This document shows, piece after piece, positions 41,261-53,973 of a stretch of 64,000 nt of DNA; positions within the stretch are counted from its first letter, which is position 1; every line of letters begins with the position of its first letter. Under the pieces are notes generated by a model. It was not told the DNA's origin. It saw nothing but the letters and a program-made list of their open reading frames with translations, and did no database searches. The stretch lies in contig NC_057766.1 in the NCBI RefSeq assembly GCF_010389155.1, positions 28,033,516 through 28,097,515 on the forward strand. The letters are read 5' to 3'. The DNA comes from Erigeron canadensis (taxonomy: Eukaryota > Streptophyta > Magnoliopsida > Asterales > Asteraceae). A program made the translations under genes and the position numbers.

Positions 41261-43110
41261 CTCAATCTCTCAAACTAACCTCTGATTTGTGACGAACAAA
41301 GAACAAAAAAAAAAAAAAGTGAAGCCAAAATAAGTGGTGTATATATAACTATATTTAAGCAAAAGTACATGCATAAGCAAACAAATTCTAGAATCTAATT
41401 AAAACTTTTAATGTCAACTAAAGTTAACCATTATTTAGGCATTCATTTGACTATATATGTCTAATTAAAACTTTTAATGTCAACTAAGTACTATCTAAGA
41501 CTAAACTATAAAGTCATGTAAACACCCCCTTTTTAGATATTCAAACTAATTCTAGAATCTAACTGGTCTTATTATATTCACTTAGGTCTCTCTTTATAGG
41601 AACTCACTTCTAACCTGCGTCTAGTACTATTCATCAGTTTTTCTCTCTTCTACACACACTAAGAACACCCCCTCTTTATAACCCCCACCATTAACCCACT
41701 TCTAACACTATTCACCTATTATTTTAACACTAAATATAACATTATAACACTAAATTGGGCCCCTCACCCCCTTCAAACCTTGCGTCTAAAATCGGAAGAA
41801 AGGCACGGACACAGCTGCGTCTCGCTGCTTGCGCAACTGCTGCTACTAACATCTTCATGCCGGGGTGCGTCGAACGCGAGGGAGACGCGAGGCAGACGGC
41901 CTATAAGCACATGCCTTACAATATCTAAAGCATTTGAACAATAGAACTATCAAATATTATATGTACCTCAAAATGTTGAACTTCGAGTCTCTTTGTCTCT
42001 TTAAATATATTAAAATTAAGACAAACTTTTGCATTATTTGCTTACTTGCTTATAAAAGTAACTTTAAAAAGTCTTTTTCTTTCCCATCAAAGATGGGCTT
42101 CCTTCTACCCAAAAGTTCAACCTGAAAAAATCACATATAGTAGTTTTTAACCGATTTAACTACAGTATTATTTTACAAGAAAGTTTTGTTTTTTATCGTT
42201 AAAGTCAAATATGAGATAAAAGACAAAGAATCTAGAATATTATTTGCACAAAAAGATGAGCTGATGAGGAATCTAACACGTCGATTGATGCCAACTTTTT
42301 GGCCTATGGTCCGGAATATATCTTCTCTCGACTATTTATCCATCTTTTGGTATGGGCTTACTGGGTTTCACATTGGGCTCTAGTATAGAAACCAGTACCA
42401 GCCCAATTAAATAATTTTTAGTAATGCAATCAAAGTTTAATGGGAAAAGAATCTGTGTATGTAACTTGTCTTTAGATACTATTGTAGGAAAATAACTTTG
42501 TTATGGTTCATTGTATGTAAGTTTGTCTCAAAACTGAACGAATTGTGTAAGAAATCGGTCGGATACTAACGTAGCACCATTAAACATCTGATACGTTGCC
42601 CAATGAGACAACATTTAGCAGATTATTTACACGATTCATTCAGTTTAGCAGGTTACTTACATACAATGAACCAAAACAAAGTTTCTTTCCTATAATAGTA
42701 GCTGAATACAAGTTACATACACACACAGATTTTTTTCCCAAGTTTAATTTAGCCAACGCATATAAGATAATAGGAAGTGATATTCGCATCATTTATTTTG
42801 ATACTTTTACCATAATCATGCATTATTGATTTTTATTACTATATATATTTGACATATATTGTACAGTCTGCTAAGATAATACTAGCATAGTTATATGTCA
42901 TGGGGTTGGTTATTATAAAATAAACATTAAAGTAAAATAAATAAGATAAGGTATTGACACTTTAATCACCATAAAAATGATGCACGAAGATTCATGGAGC
43001 ACAAGTACATATACTGATGCTCTATGATTTGATTTTCAAAGAATAAAAAACAATTGTTTTATTTATTTTACTTTAATACTTTTTATTTGACTTAAAACCT
43101 ATATATATAT
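41261..43110. other. Spacer upstream of PILS copy B
   Basis: No gene recognised. A short GC-rich island at about 41790-41910 (TGCGTCTCGC, GCGAGGGAGACGCGAGG) stands out from the AT-rich surroundings; it may be a transposon terminus rather than a promoter. Direct repeats of the TTAAAACTTTTAATGTCAAC type occur at 41397 and 41464. Confidence 0.4.
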
Positions 43111-43605
43111 ATAGAGAGACTTTCCTTATTTTGAGAATTTTTTTTATAAGAACCATGAGAACTCTTAAATAATATATTTGTTCACATGTTTTTTTTGTTC
43201 ATTCAAATGTAAAATGATATAAAAAAGTATGTTGTAGAAAGAACTTTTTTTAAAAACCTTCAAAATAGCCTTATGTGAACTTGTGAATGAATATACTCAC
43301 GTAAGGCTTTTTAAACATTCAAAACCTTCAAAAAACCTTATATATACCCATTTGTTAACAAATGGGTATATATAAGGTTTTGAAAAATACATATTGTACA
43401 ATAAAACTTCAAAAAACTTTATATATACCCATTTGTTAACAAATGGGTATATATAAGGTTTTGAAAAAAGCTTTATTGTACAACATATATTTTTATAACG
43501 TTTCACATGTGAATGAACAAAAAAAAACATGTAATCCAATATATAATTTAAGAGTTCTCAAGATTCTTACAAAAAATGAGTTCTCAAAATAAGGCTCCCC
43601 TATAT
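43111..43605. mobile_element. Foldback-type MITE with long inverted arms
   Basis: The left arm (CCTTATTTTGAGAA, then AAGAACCATGAGAACTCTTA) is matched in reverse by the right arm (TAAGAGTTCTCAAGATTCTT, then TTCTCAAAATAAGG). Both ends adjoin TA-rich runs. The centre holds two copies of a long palindrome. There is no coding capacity; the minus-strand frame here is an artefact of the repeats. Confidence 0.7.
43332..43462. repeat. Duplicated ~50-bp palindrome
   Basis: A perfect 50-bp palindrome centred on GTTAAC spans 43332-43381 (arm: AACCTTATATATACCCATTT). A second, nearly perfect copy is centred at 43437/43438. Each could form a strong hairpin. Confidence 0.9.
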
Positions 43606-43628
43606 ATATATATATATAGAAAATTTAA

Positions 43629-44042
43629 ATTAGGGACTCCTTCTACCTCCTTCTCCGACCACCACCATGATCATCTGGCGACGGCGACCATCTCCGGCGA
43701 GACTTACACATGTGTAAGTAACTTACACATATTTTAAGTACAATTTTATTTAGGTAGATCACCTATCACCGGTCACCCCCTATGACCTATCACCCTCTAT
43801 GACCTATCACACTATGACCTATCACTTTCAATGACCTATCACCCCCACCAATTTTGGTTTATGAATATCCTTAAGGGCGAAGCCCGCTCTGAGTCATAAT
43901 TTTTATTCAACTTACACATGTATAAGTTGTACTTACACATATGTAAGTCTTGCCAGAGATGTCGCCGGAGATGATCAGTGGTGATTAGATCTGATGAAAA
44001 TGGACGGTATAGATCGAGTCCCTAAAATAAGGAGTCCCTAAT
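43629..44042. mobile_element. MITE with ATTAGGGACTCCTT inverted ends
   Basis: ATTAGGGACTCCTT at the left and AAGGAGTCCCTAAT at the right are perfect 14-bp inverted repeats. Further in, CATCTCCGGCGAGACTTACACATGTGTAAG is partly mirrored near 43925-43975 (shown here as landmarks, not one motif). At 43755-43850 it contains five to six copies of ATGACCTATCAC. Confidence 0.65.
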
Positions 44043-45035
44043 CTAACTCACCATATATATATATATATATAATTATTAAAATAGTAAGAAGAAACCGAAC
44101 GATTTTAGAGCATCTTCAATTTAAAACTAGCTTATAACATTGCCACATAGGATAAATCTTATGTGACATCTCCATATTCTTTTTCATAATATTAATTTAT
44201 TTATGAAATAAAAAGTATTAAATATAGTGGTACATAATAAATAAAAATTTTAAAGATATATATATATATCCTATATTTTATTATATAGATAGTTATTATA
44301 TTACCTATCTTACTTAATATAAAAATCATGTTAGACACAATATGAACTTTGTTACAAAAATTCAAGTTTAAAAATAGAACATATATGAAAGACTAATTTC
44401 CGCCAACTTGAAACGATGGTATTATCATGTATGTTAATATAATATTTTTATAATTCATTAAAAAAGTGCAACTATAGGATTTTTTTTCTATAATGTAATT
44501 AATTATTAATTATATGTTTATATAACTTTACTTATTGTGCTAAAAGTTTTGTTTAGATACAACCAACTTTTATTTTAAAGAAAAAACTTCAAAATGAAAC
44601 GACATTTAAAGTAACGGTTACGAAGTTTTTAGTTTAGATGAAATGTTTAATTATTAAAACCACATATATCTTAAAGTTGCAGCTAAAACTATCGTACCAA
44701 AGACCTCTAAAAAATAAAAATTATAGCTAACAACTTTACTTAAAAGCTACAACTTAAAGCTAAAATAAAAATTACAAATACAAGCTACAACTATTTTTGC
44801 CAAACATACCTTAGATATATGATTTTTATTCATATATTAACAAATAAACAATACATTAGCATTATACTACTAAATTGAAGAAAAACAAGATAACCAACAC
44901 ATTAGCATTATACTACTAAATCAAAAAAATAAATAAATTAATCATGATTGACGTCTACATTGTAAGCTTTATCAATATAGAATTCAATTATATTTTTAAA
45001 TAGCCGCACATCGTGCGGGTAAAAGAACAAGTATA
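44043..45035. other. AT-rich spacer without a gene
   Basis: Low-complexity AT-rich DNA. A degraded Helitron 3' end-like segment (CCGCACATCGTGCGGGTA) is at 45004-45021. Confidence 0.4.
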
Positions 45036-45476
45036 TCTATACTAGCTTATAAAGTATTTTGCCATTTTTTAAAATATCAAAAGATGATTTGAACTATCTA
45101 AATTACCCTCCTTATTTATTCATTAATTTAAATATATCTACCTAATATACCTATAATACTCTTAAATCTCAATCACTCATTTTTTTCTATCTCTTCAAAT
45201 CTCAACCACTTATTTTTTTCTCTCCTCCATAAATCATTTTATTCCTCTAATTTATTCAAAATCTTTTATCTCAAAAACCGTATATCGATAAATTATAAAA
45301 ATTGTATGGTTGTTATTAAAATTTCATGCTGATGTCATTCGATATACTTTCGACGAATTTTTAAATCCGAGTACGGAGTCCGTGCGGCTAAGACATTTGA
45401 CTATCACACTCTATGACTTATCACCTCCTTATGACCTATCACCCCACCATCTCACCGTCGCATTGCGCGGGTACTA
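45036..45476 (+). mobile_element. Non-autonomous Helitron, third group
   Basis: Starts TCTATACTAGCTTATAAAG after an A and ends near GCATTGCGCGGGTACTA. The terminal CTAG is degraded. It shares its start (CTTATAAAGTATTTTGCC) and interior with the inverted copy at 46356-46641. It carries ATGACTTATCAC/ATGACCTATCAC repeats like the MITE at 43.6-44.0 kb. Confidence 0.5.
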
Positions 45477-46054
45477 TTGGTCGTATATATAATGGTATTA
45501 TCATAGGTCGAGAAAGATCAATGTCACGTTCCCACTTAATTGCATAGTAGCATTTCACTGATCTTTATATAAAACCAGTGGCATAGTTCAAAAGGGACAA
45601 ACATGAAATGCTTAAATTTGACTATATATGCAGTTATATTCAAGTCTGCAGAAGAGTGTTCGTCAAAAGATTTTAGATTGTAAATTTTTTATATCGATCT
45701 GCCTCACGTTATGAACTTTATTATTATTACATTAACGTAGCTGTGAGTCTGTGACACACGAGGCCTGGTTCGATATTCTGTTATAAAAACCCAAACCATT
45801 CAAACAACATTTTATTTCCTTACAAACATCAACAATATTTTCCATCCCACAAGCACAAAAATCTGAATATCATGTCACCGTGAAAACAGCAACCGCGCAT
45901 CAGATTTATGGCTTTACACTTTAATTATCGTATAGTAGTAAATAAATAACAAATCTATATGTATAAATTGTATAGTAGTTTCTTGGGGTTTATACTTATA
46001 AAATTACGTTCATATATAGATATATAATCACAAAACACACGATGTAGTGTAACA

Positions 46055-49000
46055 TCAAGTGACTAGCCACATGAAAAAGGTGGACCACAGCGTGAGAGAA
46101 ATTGATGCCACCGCATAAGTCCATAGCATAATTATGGAACACTCGCTTTCACCCACCTCAAACAATTGTGTTATTGTACCTGCATTTGCCCATTTCATTT
46201 GTCATTTTTAGTGTTACATATATTTCCACACATTTTTTTTGGAACGGCTAAAATTTTATTATATTGTGCCATACATTTACTTTATAACATGTACTTTTTG
46301 TCTTCATTTATACATGTGTTGTTGATTTAAATAATACATTATACTCGTATTAGAACTAGTCATATGTCTGCGCGATTCGGTGGTGATGGCGGCGACGATG
46401 GCTGGCAGCGGCGGCAGTTGCGTGGTTATTTATATAAAAGTAATTAATACGAGTATAAAAGTAGGTATTGTAGTTATTTTAATGGTTAAGGGATGTTTGG
46501 TGTAAATAATTTTATTAAGAGTATTATAGGTATATTAGGTGGAGGTATTTAAATTAGCGAATAAATGAGAGGGTATCTTGGGTAGATTAGGTTCTTTTTG
46601 TAGAAAATAAAAAGGTAAAATGCTTTATAAGGTATTTAAGATATATCGTGTTTTGGGTCAACTTAGTGTAGTATGCCATGTTTCAACGCATACATATTGT
46701 ATGCAATAACATGTTACCCAAGTTGCCAACCCACCCAAATTGTAAATATGAGTGTTTACTTGTAGATGAACACAAGTAACCATACCAATAGCCATCGCGG
46801 GTGGAAGTGAGTATTGGATCATAAGAACAAACTGATATAGCGAATCCGATCCCACAAATCCAACATGATGTGCAGCTTTTACAATGGCAATTCCCATGAG
46901 TGGCAAAGCGACATAACGAACCACTAGAATACCTATAATGAGCCAGAGCCCTACACCCGATTTCTTCAAACCTAAATTACAACTGAAATCAATTAGCAAA
47001 AAAAATGACATTTCTAAAGATTATATCTAATAATCATGAGTAAAAATACCCTTTAAAAGATTAGCTCCCACTATCAATGTCATTGCTGGCACTGTAGCCT
47101 GACTGTTAGTTTAATCAAGGATCCAAAAATAATGAATACGAAAGAAAAAAGATTGTTATCAAAGTTGCACTTAACAATGTCATTTTTAACTAGTTATATG
47201 TACCCGAGAAGATTTGCAGAACTGTCGATAACACGAAGGGGTGCATCATCCCCGATCATTAGCTTTCTAATCGGAGAGATAACTCCTATCAGAAGCCCAA
47301 CGATCTAACCAAAACATTTGTATACGAAAACAAATCAATTATTTATGACAACTTTTACATCTTTGCTTAATAGGTCGCGAGTTATAAATTTTTTCTAACG
47401 AAACAGGTACAAGATCGTACCGTGGCAATGGTAGAAGGTGTTAACCACATCTTGAGGTTGATCTTGTCAAAAAACTCATCAACTTGCTGTGTAATCTTCG
47501 TTAACACGTTCACCTGGTTAAATTCATCATATTATAGAAAATTAAGAACACTGCATCTTGTTAAATGACCAAAATTTTGAAATCTTTCGATAAAAAAATG
47601 GAAAAATTACCTTTTTCCCTTCTTCGTCTTCCAACCCAGTCACAGTGTCATATTCCTCTTCGGAACTTTGATCATCAGGAGCTTCACAATCTTCAAAACT
47701 CGAGCGACGAGATTGTATCAATGCCTCTGTATAACTTTCATTGAACATATCCAAAGTTTTTCCCGAACAATCAAGGCTGATAGTTGATGCTTTTGCAATG
47801 TCTTTGCCACTCAAGTTCCCATATGCCCGAATAATGTTGTAAACATAAGTCCAAATATAAACCGCTCCAATCTAAAACCCCATTAAAATTAACCAGGTAT
47901 TTGCAGAAAAAGTTTCAAACTTAAACTAGAATGTATATAGAATAGCCACGTTTGTTAGATATTTTACCGCCATAGAGAGGGAAACTAAAGCTTGCCCATT
48001 AGTCGAGCAAGTCAACTTGTCACCAAATGGGCTGTTATTCTCTTCACAGACAGCCGGAATGATGATCAGAAGCAAGTTCCCAAGGTTACCTGTAAAAAGA
48101 ATAGTGGTAAATAAACCTTAACTTTATAAGCATTAAACCTTAAAACAACAGATCATGAGTTTATTGAAGTATTTATGAAATTAGATCAACACGTATAGAT
48201 GAGGACCTGCAGCACATGAACCGATTACTAGACCATGCAAGTGTTCTGGAGTTCTGGTGATTTTGACAAGAATCCAACCGAGTGCTGATCCGATTATAAA
48301 TGTGAGGAGAATGTTCACTGGCATGAACCATCTACATTTTAGAAATCAATTAATGTCATTAAACAAATTTAATTCAATTTGCCCACGTCTTGCAGCACTT
48401 GGAAAAGTTACATAAATTGAACACTGAAATGTGAACCCATTAATCTAAACACTTATCGATCAAAAGATTGTGTGTTTGATCAACTCTTAGTTGTTAGTGC
48501 ATTCAAAGTATCTCAAAACTCAGCAGCTGTGAAATCATACTGATTTTTCAGTTAAGAAAACCAGCCCGTTGGTTCATGATTTTGCGAGTGGAGTTAGGAA
48601 AACCAGTAAATTGAAAAAAACCAGTTTTTCACATAAAACTACACTTTATATATCATTGTTAAGCACATTGGTCATCTTATACTCCCTCCGTCTCATCTTA
48701 CATGTCTACTTTGAAAATGCACACGGTTTTAAGTAGGTAGGCTCAGGATTTAACAGACGTCAAACCATAATGAGTTAACCGACTCTTGGTTAACTATCCA
48801 TGAACACCCTTGTGAATTATGGTGTGTATGTTCAACCCATACAATTGAGACAGGGTTGTTAACAGTTTAATTGAAACTTTTCCACAAACAAAGCGAAGAA
48901 TAAATTTGCAATCAACCAGTCAACGATCCAATAGTTCAACGGGCGAGACACCTAGGGGTAAGAGTTCGGTCCTCATTAATATATCCCATTCGATGAGAGC

Positions 49001-49519
49001 CTCTTTGGTCCTCATTCATTTTTTTAACAGCAAATATTTACTTTAATTTTTTAAAATTACACCAAATTAATACTACTAATCTATTTCATGCCACCCCAGG
49101 AGATCGATAAAATCTCTGTCAAGTGGACTAACCCCACATTCGCTGTCAGCTAATTTCATAGTCAGATATTTATTTTAGAATGAGAACTAATGGTGGATTA
49201 AACTATAACTGAACTCACAAAGAAACGAGGCTGCTAGCTGTGACAGTATCAGCAAGGCTTCCACCAACAAGTGCTGGAATGAAGACATAAAACACAACCT
49301 GCAGTTTAAAAAGCAATAACCTTTACTTAGTGTCCTGTTTTTTTAAGATAAATAAGACACACATATATATTTAGTTTGACATACGTTGTTAAGATGGTGT
49401 CGAGCAGCGTCACCCAAGATATTAACGCGGTCAATCGCTAGTAGTAACCCTACCGCGGTGATAAGAAGCGTCTTCAAAACCGGAATCAGTGCTACAACAA
49501 ACAAATCTATAAATGCCAT
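46055..49519 (-). CDS. PILS: PIN-LIKES (PILS) auxin carrier family protein, copy C
   Basis: Encodes 426 residues from exons 49519-49385, 49298-49219, 48331-48207, 48089-47968, 47871-47611, 47513-47421, 47304-47204, 47102-47050, 46971-46786 and 46179-46055; all GT-AG, in phase, stop TGA. The ten-exon layout equals copies A and B, but exon 5 is 261 nt, giving a longer acidic central loop (DDQSSEEEYDTVTGLEDEEG at about residues 218-237). Other blocks are MAFIDLFVVALIPVLKTLLI, WFMPVNILLTFIIGSALGW, GNLGNLLLIIIPAVCEENN, APLRVIDSSANLLG and QLFEVGESECSIIMLW. It is clearly more divergent than A and B, so it is the older paralogue and may differ in regulation through the loop. Intron 9 carries a Helitron. 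Confidence 0.92.
46356..46641 (-). mobile_element. Helitron inside intron 9 of PILS copy C
   Basis: On the minus strand it starts TCTTAAATACCTTATAAAGC, preceded by A, and ends CTAG followed by T (46356). The GC-rich terminal part (CAGCGGCGGCAGTTGCG on the plus strand) is typical. It lies in the same orientation as the gene and away from both splice sites. Confidence 0.6.
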
Positions 49520-49987
49520 GTTAATGTAAGTAAAATGGCTTGTTTTGTGTTTTGTTTTAATTATCTAATATCTATATATATTTGTTATATAATATACCAA
49601 AGTTGGAAAAATAAGTGTAAAAAAAAAAAAAAAAAAAACAGGAGGAAGATTCCACCCGAATTGTTTTGGTTCACAAAATTAAACCTTGATGTGCAAGAAT
49701 GAGAAAATGATCACATGCATTTTAAACTACACTATAAAATTGGTATTTAATTGTGAAATGTGTACACATGTGGACCGTTGAAAGTATCTAGATTCTTGTA
49801 TGATCTTCCCTTGTTTGAAAAGAGAAAAAGAATTTGCTGGCATGTTGGGTAGGCCCAATGCCCCAATATACTGGGAAGTGTTGTTATACAGCCAAAGTAA
49901 AATACGTAAAATCTCAAATATAAGTGATCTACGGAAAGTAAAGACTAAATACGTACATAACACTACTAACTTTTGAATATATATTCA

Positions 49988-50419
49988 CTAGCTAATCAAT
50001 CCGGAACGCTTAATTAAAAAATTAAAACCAAAAATATATAAAAATATGTATGTAATTTGTTATCAATACATTATAATTTGATACGGACATAACAACATAC
50101 TTGTAATATATAAAACCGATTACGGTGACGAAAACTAAAAAGTAACAATCATAAGTCAATGGTGGGTATGAAACAAAAATTAAAGAGTTAGGATACAGTC
50201 GATTATTTTTCATATTAATTAAAAAAAATTAAGGTAAAAAAAATAATATGAAAAAAAAAAGATGACATATTGCCTATTATATAAAATAGTTTTTGAAAGA
50301 AAAAAAAATCTATTATGACATCATATATTTTTAAAAATAGTTTAGAAGAAAATGATAACATGACACATAAGTAAAAAACTTGTAGATACAATTTTGTTTT
50401 ATTTATATAAGGGAAGAGA
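49988..50419 (-). mobile_element. Non-autonomous Helitron, copy 2 of the 8.4 kb family
   Basis: On the minus strand it starts TCTCTTCCCTTATATAAATA after A and ends CCGGATTGATTAGCTAG followed by T. Both ends match the element at 8431-8900. Confidence 0.65.
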
Positions 50420-51392
50420 TCTGTTACATCAACAGTCAACACAATGGCCACCATCCTTATTATTATTGAAATGTACTCGTATAGATTAATTGGTATCTAA
50501 ACTTTTAATAATGATAACGACGTTGTATATATTTAGCTGTCCCGAGAAATAGTAAATGCTTTTTTACATGGTATGTAGGTAAGTAAAGTTGAAAATAGTT
50601 ATTATATATAATATGGGAAGTGATCCCTACATAACTTATTTTTGTCATACACAACAAATATATACATTACATGATTATATTGTACAACTATATAATGCAC
50701 ACTGTTATATATGGCTAAAAGTTGTTGTATAAGGATTATTTCCCATGTAATATTACTCTAATGGTATTGGTATGTATGGAAGTGGTTAATCACATGAAAA
50801 TGTAAATTAATACGGAGTAGCGATTATAATCCTAGATATTTGATATAATTGTTAGACCTCGATCTAATTAACTACAACAAATTCAAATATCAAGTCCACA
50901 AACATGTGAAGAAATTATTCGCCATAATTGTCCCTCCATTATTAGTTAGCAGTAGGACCTTTCGATGTCGATGGCTGCATTTTTCATGCCTTATGAATAC
51001 ACTCAATGTGTCCACCATGAATTTCGTAAACCGGGAACACACAAAACGTTAGATGCCATCATATATGGATATAGATTTGCTGTAGACTTATCAATATTGA
51101 GGTGATATACCTAAATATATATATATAGTTTTATAGATTGTACGTTTTTATGAGTTTTATTGAAGAGAGCGATCTTTCTCTCTAGATCTGATATCGAGCT
51201 CTAGGTTTTCTTCTTTTGGCTTTGGCTTCGTCCTGACGTTGAGAATTTTCAAGAGTTAAGTCATAGGCCAAAAGTTCTTCTGGAAGCAGTATCTCTTTCA
51301 GTAGAGATAAAATTGTCTACATCGTACCTCACTTATATATACTTTTGTTGGGATCGAGTACCATTGTTGCATGTTGTTGTATATATAGTTTG
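50420..51392. other. AT-rich spacer without a recognised gene
   Basis: Short frames only. TACGGAGTAGCG near 50812 resembles a Stowaway-type terminus, but no partner end was confirmed. Confidence 0.4.
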
Positions 51393-53973
51393 TGTAACAC
51401 CCCGGGTTAGAGCCCGAAATATCACTGAAATTATATAGCATACAGTGGAATTATCGTAGAACATAAACTACATGAAAATAAAGGATTCGGTGAATCCAAA
51501 CCAACATTTAAGGTGCAAGATACGAAGTAAACAAGAAGTCATGAATGAGAAATGAAACGAGCCATTACAGTTAATTCCATAAGTAAGTAAACATGAACCC
51601 TAAATGGACAACGGATCACGGATCCATGGGAGTCCCAATCCAAGCTCTAGAAGCAAAGACAAGTAGCCAATCAATACTCCATCTTCACACGAATACCTGA
51701 AAAGTGCACTAAACAAGTCAACACTAGGTTGGTGAGTTCGTAGTGATGGATCACACGAAGCCATCGTCAATAATCACAATACATATAAGGATGATCAAGC
51801 ATACAAGTAGCCTTCACGTGCCACACCATCAACACATCAATATTTCACGATATAAACAAGCGTGTAATAGTAAACACCTATAATGCCAATGTCAAATAGG
51901 AATCATATGCATGTCAATGTCATAATGCGTATGATATGCATATCAATGTCGTGATGCGTATGATATGTATGGCCGTCATGCCATCAATGCAACGATACTC
52001 ACATGTCATCATGACCAATGTGGCATCTCAAAAAGCTTCGGCTTATATACGTTTATATACCCGTATCAACACTGGTGCATACGTCTATACCCCAGGATAT
52101 ATATACATTTGTCTCATCAGACAATCATATCAAATGCGTGATTACGTACCCCAGAGAGCGAATGGCCTCGCACACGATTCCCATACAATGGGGTGCGAAC
52201 GTTCCCGCTCACGTTTCCCATTAGCTTGGGGCTACGTACATCTCATCAAAAACCAACAAATGTATGCTACCCCAGTCACAATCCATCAATAATCATCCAT
52301 CAATCCAACTAACCAAATACGTACATACACTTAGGAGGATTCTAGTTTCATTGGGTCCCGGATGTTTGTATACAGGGTCACCCACAACCTTCCCATCACA
52401 TACAAAACCCAAAAAAGGTAGAACCGACCTTCATGTATGTACAACTATCCTAAATACCACAATATCCCAACCATATGCATAATCCATCAAGCTAGCCATC
52501 ATTTAAACCACAATTCAATCAACATCCAATCACCCAATATTTAATCATAACGAGTGCAAGTAAATTAATCAAAACCATCAAACCATCGATAAATCAATCA
52601 AGCAAATAAACACGTATGGGTGCACTTCCCAGCCCGAATCTCAAGCGAGTAGGGAACTACAGAACTCACCTTGGCTTCCAAGCTACGATAACGAGTTAAT
52701 AAAGAGTTAGAAACGCTCAACAACCGCTACAAGTCCGCAACCTAGCAATAAATATCATATTATCATCAAAGTCACATCTATAATCCTAAACAAGTTGATT
52801 TAGTACAATTAGGGTCGAGTCACAACTCTTAGACGTCTAACAACTTTCCCGCGTATGAACAAGACACATTCGACTCTACATTTTTAGAAATGGAGGAGCT
52901 TTCATCTCAAATGGAGATTACTACCAGAAAATAGACTCTCATACGAATCCAACGATAGGTCATATGTCTCGATTGGACTTACGGATCAAAATTTATAAGC
53001 GTTTGAAGTTGACATAGAAAAACGTTTGGCTGAATGAGTTTCACTGCGCCGCAGTGAGGTCTAACACCTCCCACTGCGCCGCAGTCAGCCAAAGAGTCAC
53101 TTTTCTGTGACTTCCCACTGCGCCGCAGTGAGGTCTGACACCCCCCACTGCGCCGCAGTCATCCAAGAACGCACCCAGCGAGCAACAACATCAAATTTCG
53201 AGCTAAAACACCCCCCAAAACCCCATTTTTGACCCCAAGATCGACCCAAAGATCCTTCCAACTCATTTTTGGGCATGGATACACATACATAAACATAATT
53301 ATACACAACCCACTTCAAAAATTTGACCCATTACTTCAAATCAAGACTAGAAATCGTTTTGACCCATTTAAAACCCTAGAAAACCCTAATCGCGATTTGA
53401 CTCGATTTATGACCCGAATCCACTTGAAGTCAACTAGAAACATGAACATAAACATAAAATGAAGACTATAGAATGAGTTTAGCTTACCAAAATCTTCACC
53501 CCGTGCACAAACCCGAATTTTACCCGAATGGGTGTTTTCTTTCACTTTAAGACCCAACTTTTGATATGATGATAAGGAGATGATGATGATTATTATTATA
53601 ATTTTTAATCTTGCATAAGCTTCATTAGATTCAATAGAAATCTAGAGAGAGAGAGAGAGGTTGTGTGTGTGTGTGTTTCTTGTAAGAAGATAGAGAGAGA
53701 AAGATAAAAGTGAAATGAATGGGAGGTGGAGGATAAGGTTGAGGTAAGGGTTGGGTCATGGATCATGACCATGGGTTGACCCGCTTCACACATTACTAGC
53801 TTAATTAAATTTTTGCCTTTCGTCGTCTAAGATCCTACCATCCAACGAGTGGTCAAGTGACCCATTAAGCGTTTTGCCCATCATTTAATCTTAAAGGAGC
53901 TAAATCATTCTTTATTTGAATTTACTAAGCATTTTACATAAAGGTCAAAGGGTCAAAATTTGCGGATGTTACA
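51393..53973 (-). mobile_element. Second solo LTR, opposite orientation, 2581 bp
   Basis: The plus strand runs from TGTAACACCCCGGG to GCGGATGTTACA. A perfect 5-bp duplication, GTTTG, flanks it (51388-51392 and 53974-53978). Its reverse complement starts TGTAACATCC like the LTR at 12984, has nearly the same length and similar ATG-rich low-complexity sequence, so I assign the same superfamily and opposite orientation. No coding domain is seen; the open frames at 51.9-52.5 kb and 53.1-53.8 kb are LTR sequence. Confidence 0.78.
53043..53159. repeat. Fourfold ACTGCGCCGCAGT palindrome
   Basis: The 13-bp near-perfect palindrome occurs at 53043, 53073, 53117 and 53147. The pairs come from a 74-bp tandem duplication. 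It is a GC-rich block within the AT-rich LTR. Confidence 0.9.

Noticed and set aside
43332..43462. CRISPR-like repeat pair
   Set aside because: Only two copies, each a palindrome within a foldback transposon, in plant nuclear DNA.
48676..48720. Stowaway MITE end (ACTCCCTCCGTCTCAT)
   Set aside because: Only one terminus is visible here, and likewise at 36578; no inverted partner was found.
48935..49030. Possible SINE head in intron 2 of PILS copy C
   Set aside because: TAGTTCAACGGGCGAGACACC and GAGTTCGGTCCTC resemble box A and B, but no tail or target duplication could be found.
51936..52482. Plus-strand frames of 68-118 codons
   Set aside because: They are within the inverted solo LTR and consist of its ATG/CAT-rich low-complexity sequence.
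53043..53159. CRISPR-like or tRNA-like array
   Set aside because: Irregular 30/44-bp spacing from one tandem duplication inside an LTR; no leader or associated genes.
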